A DNA stretch of 64,000 nucleotides from Prevotella koreensis (GCF_003977605.1 NZ_RYYU01000001.1:1564539-1628538), one strand, 5' to 3'; positions 24,951-34,611 are shown, counted from the first letter of the stretch. Numbers and translations: made by a program. The notes: generated by a model from the sequence alone, not told the origin.

Positions 24951-26366
24951 ATGGTAAAACCAAACAATATTAAAGCACAAGAAGAAATGGAAGAGATGAG
25001 AATACTCTCCCCCACCGCGATACTCGGATACGGATTTCCTTTGGAGTCGTTCGTGGAGGGAATGAAACGCAAGCCGCACGTGATAGCCGTTGATGCCGGC
25101 TCGTCAGACCCGGGACCTTATTATCTCGGCGCAGGAATATCATTCACCGACCGCAACTCAGTGAAGAGAGACCTCGAAATAATGATACCCGCAGGCATCG
25201 AGGCAAAGATTCCCGTGATAGTGGGAACGGCAGGCGGAAGTGGTGCGAGACCACACGTTGAGTTCGTGCTCGACATTGTGCGTGAGATTGCTGCCGAGAA
25301 GAAACTTTCTTTCAAAATGGCTGTAATTCAGTCGGAGTTCGAAAAGGATTTCATTAAGGAAAACCTGCGCAACGGAAAGGTTACTCCGCTTGCTCCGGCA
25401 AAGCCTATCACAGAGAAGGATGTTGACGAAGCGGTTCACATAGTGGCTCAGATTGGCGAACAACCTTATATCAATGCTCTCGAAGAAGGTGCCGACGTGA
25501 TTATCGCCGGACGTTCTTACGACCCTTCGGTATTTGCCGCACTCGCCATAAAAGAGGGCTTCGACAAAGGTCTTGCCATACACTTGGGTAAGATATTGGA
25601 ATGTGCTGCGATATGCGCTCTGCCCGGAAGCGGCAGCGATTGCATGTTCGGCTACCTCCATAAGGACGACTTCGTGCTCGAACCATTGTCTCCACTGCGC
25701 AAGTGTACCACACTGTCAATCGCAGCACACACTCTCTACGAGAAGACAAACCCATACATCTTGCCAGGCCCGGGAGGTGCAATCAACCTGCACGAGTCAA
25801 AATTCGAGCAGATTGACGACAACAAAGTGCGCGTATCAGGCAGCAAGTTCGTACCAACGGAACAGTATTTCGTGAAACTTGAAGGCGTGCGTCGTGTAGG
25901 CTATCGCACCATGTCTCCCGCTGCAGTCAAGGATCCTGTGATGATTTCCAAGATTGACAGTATCGTGAAGAGCGTGAGGGAACGCGTTGAGAACAACTTC
26001 GAGAAATATGGCATTACCGACTTCTTCCTCGACTTCAAGATATACGGAAAGAAAGGTGTAATGGCTATGTTTGAAGGCTCTGAGGAATCACACTCTGACG
26101 AGTTGCTCATAATCATCGAAGCCGTTGCCGACACTCAGGAAACTGCCAACACCATTTGCAGTTTCGCACGCAGCACGATGCTCCACTTCGGTTACGAGGG
26201 ACGCATCTCCACTGCCGGCAATCTGGCATTCCCGTTCTCACCGTCCGACTGTAAGATGGGCGAGGTGTTCGAGTTCAATATCTACCACTTATTACAGGTG
26301 GACGACCCCGTAAGCCTCTTCCCGATATGCTACGAGACATTCAATAACGGAGTAAGCAACTGTTAA
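24951..26366 (+). CDS. AtuA-family (DUF1446) protein
   Basis: 471-residue protein of the acyclic terpene utilization AtuA/DUF1446 family, recognised from the N-terminal ILGYGFPLESFVEGM and AVDAGSSDPGPYYLG and from VGTAGGSGARPHVEF and GADVIIAGRSYDPSV. Its biochemical activity is not established. It is soluble with no signal peptide. It lies 25 bases after methylaspartate lyase and 11 bases before its usual partner, a DUF4387 protein. The position between mesaconate formation and the mesaconase genes suggests a role in this pathway or in handling a CoA ester or C5 acid (inference). Confidence 0.8.
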   Translation: MVKPNNIKAQEEMEEMRILSPTAILGYGFPLESFVEGMKRKPHVIAVDAGSSDPGPYYLGAGISFTDRNSVKRDLEIMIPAGIEAKIPVIVGTAGGSGARPHVEFVLDIVREIAAEKKLSFKMAVIQSEFEKDFIKENLRNGKVTPLAPAKPITEKDVDEAVHIVAQIGEQPYINALEEGADVIIAGRSYDPSVFAALAIKEGFDKGLAIHLGKILECAAICALPGSGSDCMFGYLHKDDFVLEPLSPLRKCTTLSIAAHTLYEKTNPYILPGPGGAINLHESKFEQIDDNKVRVSGSKFVPTEQYFVKLEGVRRVGYRTMSPAAVKDPVMISKIDSIVKSVRERVENNFEKYGITDFFLDFKIYGKKGVMAMFEGSEESHSDELLIIIEAVADTQETANTICSFARSTMLHFGYEGRISTAGNLAFPFSPSDCKMGEVFEFNIYHLLQVDDPVSLFPICYETFNNGVSNC

Positions 26367-26377
26367 AAGCAACGATT

Positions 26378-26698
26378 ATGCAGAAATATAATTTGATAGA
26401 CGTGGCATCCGTCATAAGGAGTAAGAACTCGGGACCATACGAACTGACATTCGATGTCATTTTCAAGGATTTCGACATTTACGGGAAAGTGAAGGCTGCT
26501 CAAATCTTCAATAACAAGATGTTCGCCGACTTATACAAAATAAAAGAGGAAGACATCATCAACATCGTACACTTCGACCCTGCAAAGGCAATCAAGATTA
26601 CGATAGTACGTCCTATCCCATCAGGAGCCCTTGGTGAGACAGACGTGTATGGCGCACAGCAACATGTGCCCCTCATGAAGAGTTCGTTTGAACTTTAA
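26378..26698 (+). CDS. DUF4387 family protein
   Basis: 106-residue partner of the AtuA-type protein upstream; in longer homologues this domain is fused to the AtuA C-terminus. Motifs are VIRSKNSGPYELTFDVIF and KITIVRPIPSGALGETDVYGAQQH. Function is unknown. It is followed by a probable intrinsic terminator at 26706-26767. Confidence 0.8.
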   Translation: MQKYNLIDVASVIRSKNSGPYELTFDVIFKDFDIYGKVKAAQIFNNKMFADLYKIKEEDIINIVHFDPAKAIKITIVRPIPSGALGETDVYGAQQHVPLMKSSFEL

Positions 26699-26705
26699 TA
26701 CTTTC

Positions 26706-26767
26706 AAAGCCTTTCCTCGGTCTTTATGCTTTTGCCTTGTTAGCATTGCCGGAGGGAAGGCTTTTTT
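26706..26767 (+). terminator. Probable terminator or attenuator inside the glutamate cluster
   Basis: AAAGCCTTTCCTCGG at 26706-26720 pairs with CCGGAGGGAAGGCTTT at 26749-26764 with one mismatch, followed by a T run. It may end or reduce transcription before the next three genes, which would then need read-through or their own promoter. Confidence 0.55.
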
Positions 26768-26797
26768 CGCTCCATCATTACTTGAGATTAACGGCTT

Positions 26798-27742
26798 ATG
26801 ATAAACCCTCTTCAGAAATATCTCATCGTATCGCAGTACTATGCGCCACGCGGAAAGGAACGTCTCATATTCCTCGGCGAACACATATCACAACGCCATT
26901 TGCAGTTTTCAGACAGGCTCATAGGCATAGTGGGTGATGCCGGTTCGGGCAAATCGTCGCTCATAAAGGGAATGTTCCCGGGACTCGAATTGTCAAATGA
27001 TGACGACATAATCAACCCACGAAAGATAATGCTGGCACGAGACACCATCGCGCTCAACGAGGTTCGCGAAGCCGCATCTTTTCATCTCGACATACGTTTC
27101 ATGCAGGGATTCTTGCAGATGTACGAGATAGCACAGTTCATAAGAACACTGCTCGACCACAAGAAGAGGGTGATCATAGAGCATTTCAACCTCATACACC
27201 AAACCCTCGGCATCAATGCCGACATCATCATAGGCATCGGAGAGGAAATAATCGTTACGCGACCAAGCGTTTTCGGACCACTGCCGGAAAGCATTTACGA
27301 GATTGTGCATAAATCACTAAAGTACAGGAAAATGGCTCATTCGGCAGAGGAAATAACACGACTCGTGCTGCAAGAGGATTTCAACATCATGCACGACCAA
27401 TATTATTTCTCTGATGTGCGCAACGGTTTCGTGATGAAGTTCTACAAGAAAAATGACATCGACATCGAATTGCTTGAGTCAAAAGTGAAAAATATCATCG
27501 AACAGTCACTGCCCATTGCATATTATGACGAAGACCACATAAAGATAGGAGAGAATATCGTAGATTGTGACGGACCGCGCCTACAGGTGAAGAACACGTC
27601 AGAAATAAAGAATTTCTCATTGGTAAAGGAACTCATCCACGACCCCGAAACCAATACCTATTGTCTCATAGGTCTGGTGGATAAGAACACCGAAAACATT
27701 ATGAACAGGAATACTCAGTATTTCCTTACAAGAGAAGATTAG
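26798..27742 (+). CDS. P-loop ATP-binding protein of methylaspartate-pathway clusters
   Basis: 314-residue protein with a Walker A motif GDAGSGKSS at residues 46-54. It resembles proteins that databases name 'alanine-tRNA synthetase second additional domain-containing', from the C-terminal HIKIGENIVDCDGPRLQV stretch; that naming is from memory. The N-terminal part (KYLIVSQYYAPRGKERLIFLGEHI) precedes the kinase-like fold. No transmembrane segment is seen. Substrate is unknown. Its place before mesaconase suggests an accessory role in the pathway. Confidence 0.65.
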   Translation: MINPLQKYLIVSQYYAPRGKERLIFLGEHISQRHLQFSDRLIGIVGDAGSGKSSLIKGMFPGLELSNDDDIINPRKIMLARDTIALNEVREAASFHLDIRFMQGFLQMYEIAQFIRTLLDHKKRVIIEHFNLIHQTLGINADIIIGIGEEIIVTRPSVFGPLPESIYEIVHKSLKYRKMAHSAEEITRLVLQEDFNIMHDQYYFSDVRNGFVMKFYKKNDIDIELLESKVKNIIEQSLPIAYYDEDHIKIGENIVDCDGPRLQVKNTSEIKNFSLVKELIHDPETNTYCLIGLVDKNTENIMNRNTQYFLTRED

Positions 27743-27795
27743 CACACGCAGGCCGCGGGCGGCAGGCATTGGCTATCACTTTAAACAAAAACAGA

Positions 27796-28638
27796 ATGAG
27801 AGAAATAAGAGCAACAGAGATAACACAACTCGTAGAGAAACTCTGCATAGAGGCTTGCTACGTGTTGTCTGACGATATTTACTGCGGACTGAAAAACCGT
27901 TCGGCAGTAGAAAAATCGCCATTGGGGAAACAGATAATCGACACTATCGTACAGAATGCAGACATAGCACGCAACGAGCGGTGCCCTATCTGTCAGGATA
28001 CGGGCATGACGGTTGTCTTCGTAGAAATGGGACAGGATGTCCATGTGACCGAAGGCTTCATCGAAGATGCCATAAATCAAGGCGTAAGACAGGGTTATAC
28101 AAAGGGCTATCTGCGCAAATCGGTGGTAAAAGACCCTATCGACCGCGTGAACACAAACGATAACACACCGGCCATAATACACTACGAGATTGTAGAGGGC
28201 GACTGCTTCCGCATCGTAGTTTCGCCCAAAGGATTCGGCAGCGAGAACAAGAGCGGACTGAAGATGCTCACCCCAAGTGCCGGTATTCCGGGCATAAAGA
28301 AATTCATTATCGACACCGTTGCCACAGCCGGGGGCAATCCTTGCCCACCAATAATAGTGGGAGTGGGCATCGGTGGAACAATGGAACGTGCGGCTTATCT
28401 CAGCAAGAAGGCTTTGTTGCGCCCCGTAGGAAGTCACAGCAAGAACGAGACTGTGGCACAATTAGAGACCGAACTGCTCGAAGAAATCAACCGACTGGGA
28501 ATCGGTCCTTGCGGATTCGGCGGCACGACAACAGCATTGACCGTCAACATACTCACCAATGCTACCCACATCGCGGGACTACCCGTGTCTGTGAACATCG
28601 GTTGCCACGCCACGAGACATGCCGAGGGCGAACTTTAA
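27796..28638 (+). CDS. Class I fumarate hydratase-type alpha subunit (probable mesaconase large subunit)
   Basis: Iron-sulfur hydro-lyase subunit. ATG 27796 (MREIRATEITQLVEKLC) was chosen because family members begin there; the in-frame TTG at 27769 would add nine unlikely residues. Cluster-ligand cysteines are expected among Cys in NERCPICQDTGMT, GNPCPPIIVG and GIGPCGFGGTTTAL, all present. Length 280 residues is normal. In this cluster the likely reaction is hydration of mesaconate to (S)-citramalate rather than, or as well as, fumarate to malate; sequence alone does not separate these. Confidence 0.88.
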   Translation: MREIRATEITQLVEKLCIEACYVLSDDIYCGLKNRSAVEKSPLGKQIIDTIVQNADIARNERCPICQDTGMTVVFVEMGQDVHVTEGFIEDAINQGVRQGYTKGYLRKSVVKDPIDRVNTNDNTPAIIHYEIVEGDCFRIVVSPKGFGSENKSGLKMLTPSAGIPGIKKFIIDTVATAGGNPCPPIIVGVGIGGTMERAAYLSKKALLRPVGSHSKNETVAQLETELLEEINRLGIGPCGFGGTTTALTVNILTNATHIAGLPVSVNIGCHATRHAEGEL

Positions 28639-28786
28639 CAGATACAACATTGTGAGTTAAGGGCGCGGGGAGAAAAGAAGTTAAGATAAAAAAATGTGTG
28701 AAAGTTTTAAATCGTAAGGTTTATGTCTAAACTTCCAAACTCCCCAACTCCTAAACTCTCAATAACAAAATAAAACAGAACAAGAG

Positions 28787-29344
28787 ATGGAAGAGAAAAG
28801 AATAATGCAAGCCCCTTTCACTGACGAGAAGATCAAATCGCTGAAAGCAGGCGACATGCTATATATTTCAGGCACGATATACACGGCACGCGATGCTGCA
28901 CATAAACGCCTGTGCGAGATGTTGGAAGCCGGCGAACCAATGCCGTTCGACTTTGAAGGACAGGTGGTTTACTATGCCGGACCATGCCCGGCAAAGCCCG
29001 GACAGCCCATAGGTTCTGTCGGACCTACCACCGGTGGGCGCATGGATGCCTACTCACCGACACTCATCGGCAAAGGTCTTAGGGTAATGATTGGCAAGGG
29101 TTCCAGAAGCAACGAGGTAATAGAGGCTTTGAAAGAGCACACCGGTGTATATTTCGCTGCTATCGGAGGAGCCGCCGCATTAATGGCAAAATGCGTGAAG
29201 CATGCCGAAGTAATAGCCTTCGACGAACTCGGCACCGAGGCAATACGCCGCCTTACAGTAGAAGAACTGCCCGTTATTGTGGCAATAGACTGCGAGGGGA
29301 ACGACATGTATAAAATGGGTGTAAGCCGATACATGCAACAATAA
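28787..29344 (+). CDS. Class I fumarate hydratase-type beta subunit (probable mesaconase small subunit)
   Basis: 185-residue C-terminal swivelling domain that completes the two-subunit class I hydro-lyase. Family motifs: AGDMLYISGTIYTARDAAHK, VYYAGPCPAKPGQPIGSVGP, TTGGRMDAY and GKGSRSNEVIEAL. A 148-base spacer separates it from the alpha subunit; it contains a CTAAACTTCCAAACTCC-type low-complexity string found elsewhere in this genome window. A strong terminator follows the gene. Confidence 0.9.
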   Translation: MEEKRIMQAPFTDEKIKSLKAGDMLYISGTIYTARDAAHKRLCEMLEAGEPMPFDFEGQVVYYAGPCPAKPGQPIGSVGPTTGGRMDAYSPTLIGKGLRVMIGKGSRSNEVIEALKEHTGVYFAAIGGAAALMAKCVKHAEVIAFDELGTEAIRRLTVEELPVIVAIDCEGNDMYKMGVSRYMQQ

Positions 29345-29359
29345 TCCTATAATATCTGC

Positions 29360-29413
29360 AAGTGTTCAAAATCAATATCCATCGTATATTGGTTTTGAAC
29401 ACTTGTTTTTTTG
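29360..29413 (+). terminator. Intrinsic terminator of the glutamate/mesaconate cluster
   Basis: A 19-bp stem (AAGTGTTCAAAATCAATAT at 29360-29378 and its inverse at 29386-29404, one T-G wobble) is followed by a run of seven Ts. Confidence 0.85.
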
Positions 29414-29532
29414 TTTATTTCCGCTCCTTGTTTTCATTATCCCAAATCTGTCATCAGAATACAAAAGTAGGCATTTTCACAATAATATATTCCATATCTC
29501 ATATCCATATATTAAAAACTTTTCGGTATAAC

Positions 29533-29564
29533 TTGTTGGTTTTCCATTATTTTTATTAACTTTG
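29533..29564 (+). promoter_or_regulatory. Promoter of the CoA-transferase gene
   Basis: The -7 box TAACTTTG at 29557-29564 fits TAnnTTTG; candidate -33 TTG boxes lie at 29533-29538. The start codon is 30 bases further on. The terminator just upstream makes this gene a separate transcription unit. Confidence 0.6.
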
Positions 29565-29593
29565 CACCTGCTAATATTAACCTAACCTTATTT

Positions 29594-31102
29594 ATGGCAT
29601 ATACACGTATCACGGCAGCAGAAGCCGCTGCCCTTATCAAAAATGACGATAACATCGGCATGAGCGGATTCACGCCGGCAGGCACCGCAAAGGCAGTAAC
29701 AAGAGAGTTGGCAAAGAAAGCCGAGGCAGAACATACCGCAGGCAGACCATTCCAGGTAGGAATCTTCACCGGCGCATCAACAGGACAGAGCACTGACGGA
29801 GTAATGTCAATTGCTCAAGCCATCAAATACCGCGCTCCATACACCACAAACGGCGATTTCCGCAAGAGCGTAAATGCCGGTGAGATTGCATACAACGACC
29901 TCCACCTCTCTCACATGGCACAGGAACTGCGATACGGTTTCTATGGAGACATCGACTGGGCTATAATCGAAGTTTGTGATATAGAAGAGGTTGGCGACAA
30001 GATTCGCTGCTACCTCACTGCAGCCGGAGGTATCTCACCTACAGTGGTACGCCTTGCAAAGAAGGGTGTAATACTCGAACTGAACAGTTTCCACAACCCT
30101 AACGCCAAGTTTATACATGACGTTTACGAACCGCTGGATCCACCTTACCGCAAGCCTATTCCAATAGAAAACGTAGGCGACCGCATAGGAACACCATACA
30201 TAGAGTTCGACGCAAGCCGACTGACCGGTGTCGTTGAATGCAACCTTCCTGACGAAGCAAGAGCGTTCAAGGATAGCGACCCTATCACCGACCAAATCGG
30301 AAACAACGTTGCCGAATTCCTTATCGCCGACATGAACCGCGGCATTATCCCACCCACCTTCCTGCCATTACAGAGCGGTGTGGGTTCTACGGCCAACGCC
30401 ATTCTCGGTGCACTGGCACAGAACAAGCAAGTGCCCGATTTCAATGTATATACCGAGGTTATTCAAGACTCTGTAGTAGATATGCTCCTCACCGGACGAG
30501 TGAAAGATGCTTCGGCATGTTCGCTCACCGTATCAAACGAGTGTCTGATGCAGATTTACGATAATATGGATTACTGCCGCAAGCACCTGACACTGCGTCA
30601 GAGCGAGATTTCAAACTCTCCGGAGGTGATTCGCCGACTCGGAGTGATTGCCATTAACACAGCAATAGAGGTCGATCTCTACGGCAACGCCAACTCAACG
30701 CACATCAGCGGAACAAAGATGATGAACGGTATTGGAGGTTCGGGCGACTTCGAGCGCAATGCTTTCCTAAGCATATTCACATGTCCGTCAACGGCAAAGA
30801 ACGGTATGATTTCTTCTATCGTGCCTTTCTGCTCTCACCTCGACCACACCGAGCACGACGTGAACATAATTGCAACAGAACAGGGTGTGGCCGACCTGCG
30901 CGGCAAGAGTCCTTACGAACGCGCACAGGCTATCATCGAAAACTGTGCTCACCCTGACTATAAGCAACTGCTTTGGGACTACCTGAAGATTGCAAAGATG
31001 GGACAGACTCGCCACAACCTGCCGGCAGCATTCGCAATGCACGACACACTGGCACGCAAAGGCGATATGCACCTCACCGACTATGCAGAATACGTGAAGT
31101 AA
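29594..31102 (+). CDS. Acetyl-CoA hydrolase/transferase family protein (probable succinate/propionate:acetate CoA transferase)
   Basis: 502-residue class I CoA transferase of the succinate:acetate type. Landmarks: GMSGFTPAGTAKAVTREL at the N-terminus, the glycine-rich VGSTANAILGAL, candidate catalytic Glu288 in YTEVIQDS that would form the glutamyl-CoA thioester, and SGTKMMNGIGGSGDFERNAF. In Prevotella-type fermentation it would exchange CoA between succinate or propionate and acetate. The exact acceptor cannot be told from sequence. It stands alone between two terminators, downstream of the glutamate cluster. Confidence 0.85.
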   Translation: MAYTRITAAEAAALIKNDDNIGMSGFTPAGTAKAVTRELAKKAEAEHTAGRPFQVGIFTGASTGQSTDGVMSIAQAIKYRAPYTTNGDFRKSVNAGEIAYNDLHLSHMAQELRYGFYGDIDWAIIEVCDIEEVGDKIRCYLTAAGGISPTVVRLAKKGVILELNSFHNPNAKFIHDVYEPLDPPYRKPIPIENVGDRIGTPYIEFDASRLTGVVECNLPDEARAFKDSDPITDQIGNNVAEFLIADMNRGIIPPTFLPLQSGVGSTANAILGALAQNKQVPDFNVYTEVIQDSVVDMLLTGRVKDASACSLTVSNECLMQIYDNMDYCRKHLTLRQSEISNSPEVIRRLGVIAINTAIEVDLYGNANSTHISGTKMMNGIGGSGDFERNAFLSIFTCPSTAKNGMISSIVPFCSHLDHTEHDVNIIATEQGVADLRGKSPYERAQAIIENCAHPDYKQLLWDYLKIAKMGQTRHNLPAAFAMHDTLARKGDMHLTDYAEYVK

Positions 31103-31134
31103 TAAGTCATAATCGCTTCACGCATTAGAATAAA

Positions 31135-31190
31135 AACAAACACGGATTTTTCAGTCATATAGATTGAGAAATCCGTGTTTGTTATTATTA
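31135..31190. terminator. Bidirectional terminator between converging genes
   Basis: A perfect 15-bp stem (AACAAACACGGATTT at 31135-31149, inverse at 31169-31183) with T-rich sequence on the right and an A-rich tract on the left, serving both the CoA-transferase gene (+) and the lipoprotein gene (-). Confidence 0.8.
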
Positions 31191-31212
31191 TAGGGTCTTA
31201 AACCCAATGTTC

Positions 31213-31635
31213 CTACTGTGTCAAATAGAAATAATAGAATATATTGCCGGCAGTGACGAGAATTTCAAACTCCCGTTCGTTTCCGTCTGAAGCCGGAAAA
31301 TGCACTGTCATGACATCTCCATTAATATAAACCTGAATAGTCTTATCGGTGAATGAGAACCTGTCGTCTGAAATATCGTGGTGCACAATACTGCTTCCAT
31401 CTTTTGTTATTGCCACATGAGAAAGCCAGAATTTTTTGTAATTCTTACATTTGAAAGTGCAAGTACCACCCTCTTTTGGTATCTGTACATATTTCCGCCC
31501 TTTCTTGGATATACTCCCGTAAGTAACCTTCTGCCACTCCATCTTATCCCACCTTTCCTCAAACTCGTCCTTACCATTGCAAGACACTGTCAACAAAGCC
31601 AATACAAGCAGCAAAAACTTTGAAATCTTTAGCAT
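31213..31635 (-). CDS. Small lipoprotein, possibly BACON-like
   Basis: 140 residues with lipoprotein signal MLKISKFLLLVLALLTVSCNG (lipobox Cys about residue 19). The mature part is beta-rich: IPKEGGTCTFKCKNYKKFWL, then VMTVHFPASDGNEREFEILV and a final YYFYLTQ strand, recalling BACON-type carbohydrate-associated domains of Bacteroidota lipoproteins. The family assignment is weak. It lies downstream of, and in the same direction as, the hybrid regulator, 67 bases away. Confidence 0.6.
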   Translation of the reverse strand: MLKISKFLLLVLALLTVSCNGKDEFEERWDKMEWQKVTYGSISKKGRKYVQIPKEGGTCTFKCKNYKKFWLSHVAITKDGSSIVHHDISDDRFSFTDKTIQVYINGDVMTVHFPASDGNEREFEILVTAGNIFYYFYLTQ

Positions 31636-31702
31636 AAAAAATAATCTTAAATTTATATAAGTTCATAAATCGGGAATCATTCCCACATTTCAATATCAAA
31701 AA

Positions 31703-34501
31703 TCAAACATCTTCTACACGTCGCTTATACTGCTTTGGAGTAATGCCGTGGAGTTTCTTGAAAGCATGATAGAAACCGGAATAATGCTCAAAACTGCAAC
31801 GGTCGGAGATTTCCTCAAGACTCATTTCCGGTTTCGTGTCGAGCAGTATTTTCGCTTTCTTCATCTTTATTTGCAGAATATATGCTGCCGGCGTTTCTCC
31901 TGTCAGAGCCTGTATCTTACGGTGAAGTTGTCGCGAACTCATGCAGAGTTTCTCGGCAAGGGTATTCACATCAGCCTGCCGTTTGTCCATAAGCAGATAA
32001 ACCACATCCACCATCTTGGCGAGGAAACGGCGGTCGGCATCACACAGTTCCACCTCCGACTCCTTGCCCTCACTGAGCAACTGTGAGAATTTCTCGCGCA
32101 AATGTTGTCGCTGTTCCAAAAGTTTCTCCACTCGAACACGCAGTTCCGTATCGTTAAAAGGTTTGCAGAGATATGCATCGGCACCTGCTTCCAATCCTTC
32201 AATACGCTCGGCCTCGCTCACTTTTGCCGTGATAACGATTATCGGCACATGACTGATTATCTCGTCATTGCGCACCTGTCGGCACACCTCCAGTCCGTTC
32301 ATTTCCGGCATCATAAGGTCGGTGATGATGAGGTCAGGCATCACATCGCGCGCCTTCTCTATTCCCTCTCGGCCGTTAAAGGCATAGCATATATCATACA
32401 TCGTCGATAACCTGCTTCCGATATACCGTGCCACGTCACGGTTATCCTCGATAATGAGAATGCGCGTGCTGTCATCGTTTGAGCACATGGTATCCTCCGG
32501 TTTCACGCCATCGTCTCCCACCTCCGGCACAACATTGACAGAGTCCGGCTTTTCGAGCATCGTCCACTTTCCGTCACCATGCTTAATTGGTACGTCAATG
32601 ATGAATTTTGTGCCACGCCCTACAGTACTTTCCACTCTTATCTCTCCTTTCACCGAACTCACTATCTGTTTTACAAGAGCCAGTCCGACACCTGTTCCGA
32701 GAAGTCTGCTCTCTCCCTCCTCCTGATAGAATGGTTTGAAGATATGCTCAAGACTTTCCGGTTTTATCCCCACACCATTGTCCGAAACACTGATTCTTAC
32801 CTGCTCGGCATCTGCTTTCTCCACACGAACGCTCACTTTGCCACCTTCCGGTGTGAATTTCATTGAGTTTGCGAGCAGATTGTTCAGCGCCTTGTTCACG
32901 AAGTCGGGCACAAAGTCCATCTCCACACTTCTGTCAGAGAAGAATTGCAGATTGATGTTTTTCCTGCTCGCATGCTCTCTATGAGCATCCACAATCATTG
33001 AGATATACAATGCGATGTCGCCATGCCGCCAATCAGGTTCTCCCACGGCCGACTTCACTTTGGATATGTCGAGCAGTTGGTTGATGAGCGTCAGCAGACT
33101 GTTGCCCTGCCGCTCCATAACGAGTCCCATCTCACGCGTTTTTTCGGGCAGTGACTCATTGTTTCCTATATCGTGACTCATTCCGAGAATCAGCGTGAGA
33201 GGAGTGCGGAATTCGTGTGTAATGTTCGTGAAGAATGTCTCACGCAGTTCGCTGAGTTGCTTCAGCATGCGATGATTGCGTGCACGTGTTCGCAGAATAT
33301 AGAACATCATTGCAAGCACACCTGCCAGCAAGATGAGTATCACCGAGAATACGGCAATACTGACGCGGCGCGTGGTACGTTCAGACTCATACCGTTGTCT
33401 GGCATCACTCATCTCTATCGCCTGCCGATTGCGCTCTATTCCGAGGCTGATATTCTGTATCTGGTTCAGTTTTTTTATGTCCACAAGACTGTCTTGTATC
33501 TCGGAAGCAGTGACATAGTTGTCCAAAGCCCTGCGCCAGTCGCCCTGATGCTTGTATATGAGATAATATTGCTGTCGTATTTCGGCAAGATGCTCTTTCG
33601 ACTTTATGCGCCGAGCCACCTCCTCGGCTTTCTCCAACCTACCAATGGCTTCCGCATAATCCCCCATTTCGATGTAGATATGAGCCAAGGCGAGCAGCGA
33701 ACCAAGTGAATGCCACTCGTCTTTCGAAGCCTGCATAAGCAGAAAAGCCTTGTTGTATTCCTCGATGGCCTTATCGTATTTCTTCTCTTTCTCGTAGAGC
33801 GAACCGAAATATGTATGGCAGAGCGACACACCGAGCACGCTATGGGCTTCCTCGTTGCACGCCATAGAGCGTCTATAGTAGAACCATGCCGAGTCAATAT
33901 TGTTCTTTTGCTTGAATATACTGCCAATGTTTGCATAGTTTATCGCCATTCCCAAGGAACTGCCCAACTGCTGCTCGCCGGCCAATGCAAGCCTTAACAC
34001 ACTGTCGGCACGTTCGTAGTTACCGGTTGCCATATAGATATTTCCGAGTCCGTTCAGCGATACCATCCTGTTTTTCTTACCTATTACGGTATTGTCGGCA
34101 GCCTCCTCATTCAGTCTCAGTGCCCTGTAATGATAACTCGTAGCCACGTCATAAATGCCCAGTCGCCTGTAATTGGTACCGATATTGTTCAGAGCCTGCA
34201 CCGTCTCGAGTGTGTCCTTTGCTATTTCTGCCAGCCTCAGTCCCTCACTGTGACTCTTCAGAGCATCATCGAAACGGCTTTCATTGCGTTGCCGCTTGCC
34301 GAGTTCTCTCAATACCGTGATGCTTCCGAGTTGGTTTCCCTCACTGTCGAAGTGTCGGCGCATCTCGTTAAGCGAGTCTTCTGTTGGAATTGCCTTTACT
34401 ATACTGTCTGTTGTACGACGTTCCTCAGGCGTGGCATAATGTATGGAATCGTTACACGAAGAGAGCAACATGGCTGCAACAATCGAGAATAATAATGCCA
34501 T
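31703..34501 (-). CDS. Hybrid two-component system protein with TPR sensor (TPR-HisKA-HATPase-REC-AraC HTH)
   Basis: The start at 34501 (MALLFSIVAAMLLSSCND) is chosen because a -7 box at 34612-34619 lies inside the longer open frame, ruling out the first ATG at 34642; ATG 34579 is the alternative. Order: lipoprotein-like or membrane N-terminus, TPR repeats (about 30-360; e.g. SLGMAINYANIGSIFKQKNN), a transmembrane helix (AVFSVILILLAGVLAMMFYI), HisKA with phospho-acceptor His429 in FFTNITHEFRTPL, HATPase (DNGVGIKPE, LGTGVGLALVKQ), receiver (IITDLMMPEMNG) and AraC-type HTH at the C-terminus. It senses an unknown periplasmic signal and regulates transcription in one polypeptide. TPR replaces the beta-propeller common in Bacteroides glycan-sensing versions. 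Confidence 0.9.
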   Translation of the reverse strand: MALLFSIVAAMLLSSCNDSIHYATPEERRTTDSIVKAIPTEDSLNEMRRHFDSEGNQLGSITVLRELGKRQRNESRFDDALKSHSEGLRLAEIAKDTLETVQALNNIGTNYRRLGIYDVATSYHYRALRLNEEAADNTVIGKKNRMVSLNGLGNIYMATGNYERADSVLRLALAGEQQLGSSLGMAINYANIGSIFKQKNNIDSAWFYYRRSMACNEEAHSVLGVSLCHTYFGSLYEKEKKYDKAIEEYNKAFLLMQASKDEWHSLGSLLALAHIYIEMGDYAEAIGRLEKAEEVARRIKSKEHLAEIRQQYYLIYKHQGDWRRALDNYVTASEIQDSLVDIKKLNQIQNISLGIERNRQAIEMSDARQRYESERTTRRVSIAVFSVILILLAGVLAMMFYILRTRARNHRMLKQLSELRETFFTNITHEFRTPLTLILGMSHDIGNNESLPEKTREMGLVMERQGNSLLTLINQLLDISKVKSAVGEPDWRHGDIALYISMIVDAHREHASRKNINLQFFSDRSVEMDFVPDFVNKALNNLLANSMKFTPEGGKVSVRVEKADAEQVRISVSDNGVGIKPESLEHIFKPFYQEEGESRLLGTGVGLALVKQIVSSVKGEIRVESTVGRGTKFIIDVPIKHGDGKWTMLEKPDSVNVVPEVGDDGVKPEDTMCSNDDSTRILIIEDNRDVARYIGSRLSTMYDICYAFNGREGIEKARDVMPDLIITDLMMPEMNGLEVCRQVRNDEIISHVPIIVITAKVSEAERIEGLEAGADAYLCKPFNDTELRVRVEKLLEQRQHLREKFSQLLSEGKESEVELCDADRRFLAKMVDVVYLLMDKRQADVNTLAEKLCMSSRQLHRKIQALTGETPAAYILQIKMKKAKILLDTKPEMSLEEISDRCSFEHYSGFYHAFKKLHGITPKQYKRRVEDV

Positions 34502-34611
34502 TCTCTTCCCCTTGCCACAATATCCATTCCATATACATTTTATATATATAATGAAACTACATGGTATTTCGGTTGTCATAAAGTTATTATTATATTTCAA
34601 TGAAAACGGCA

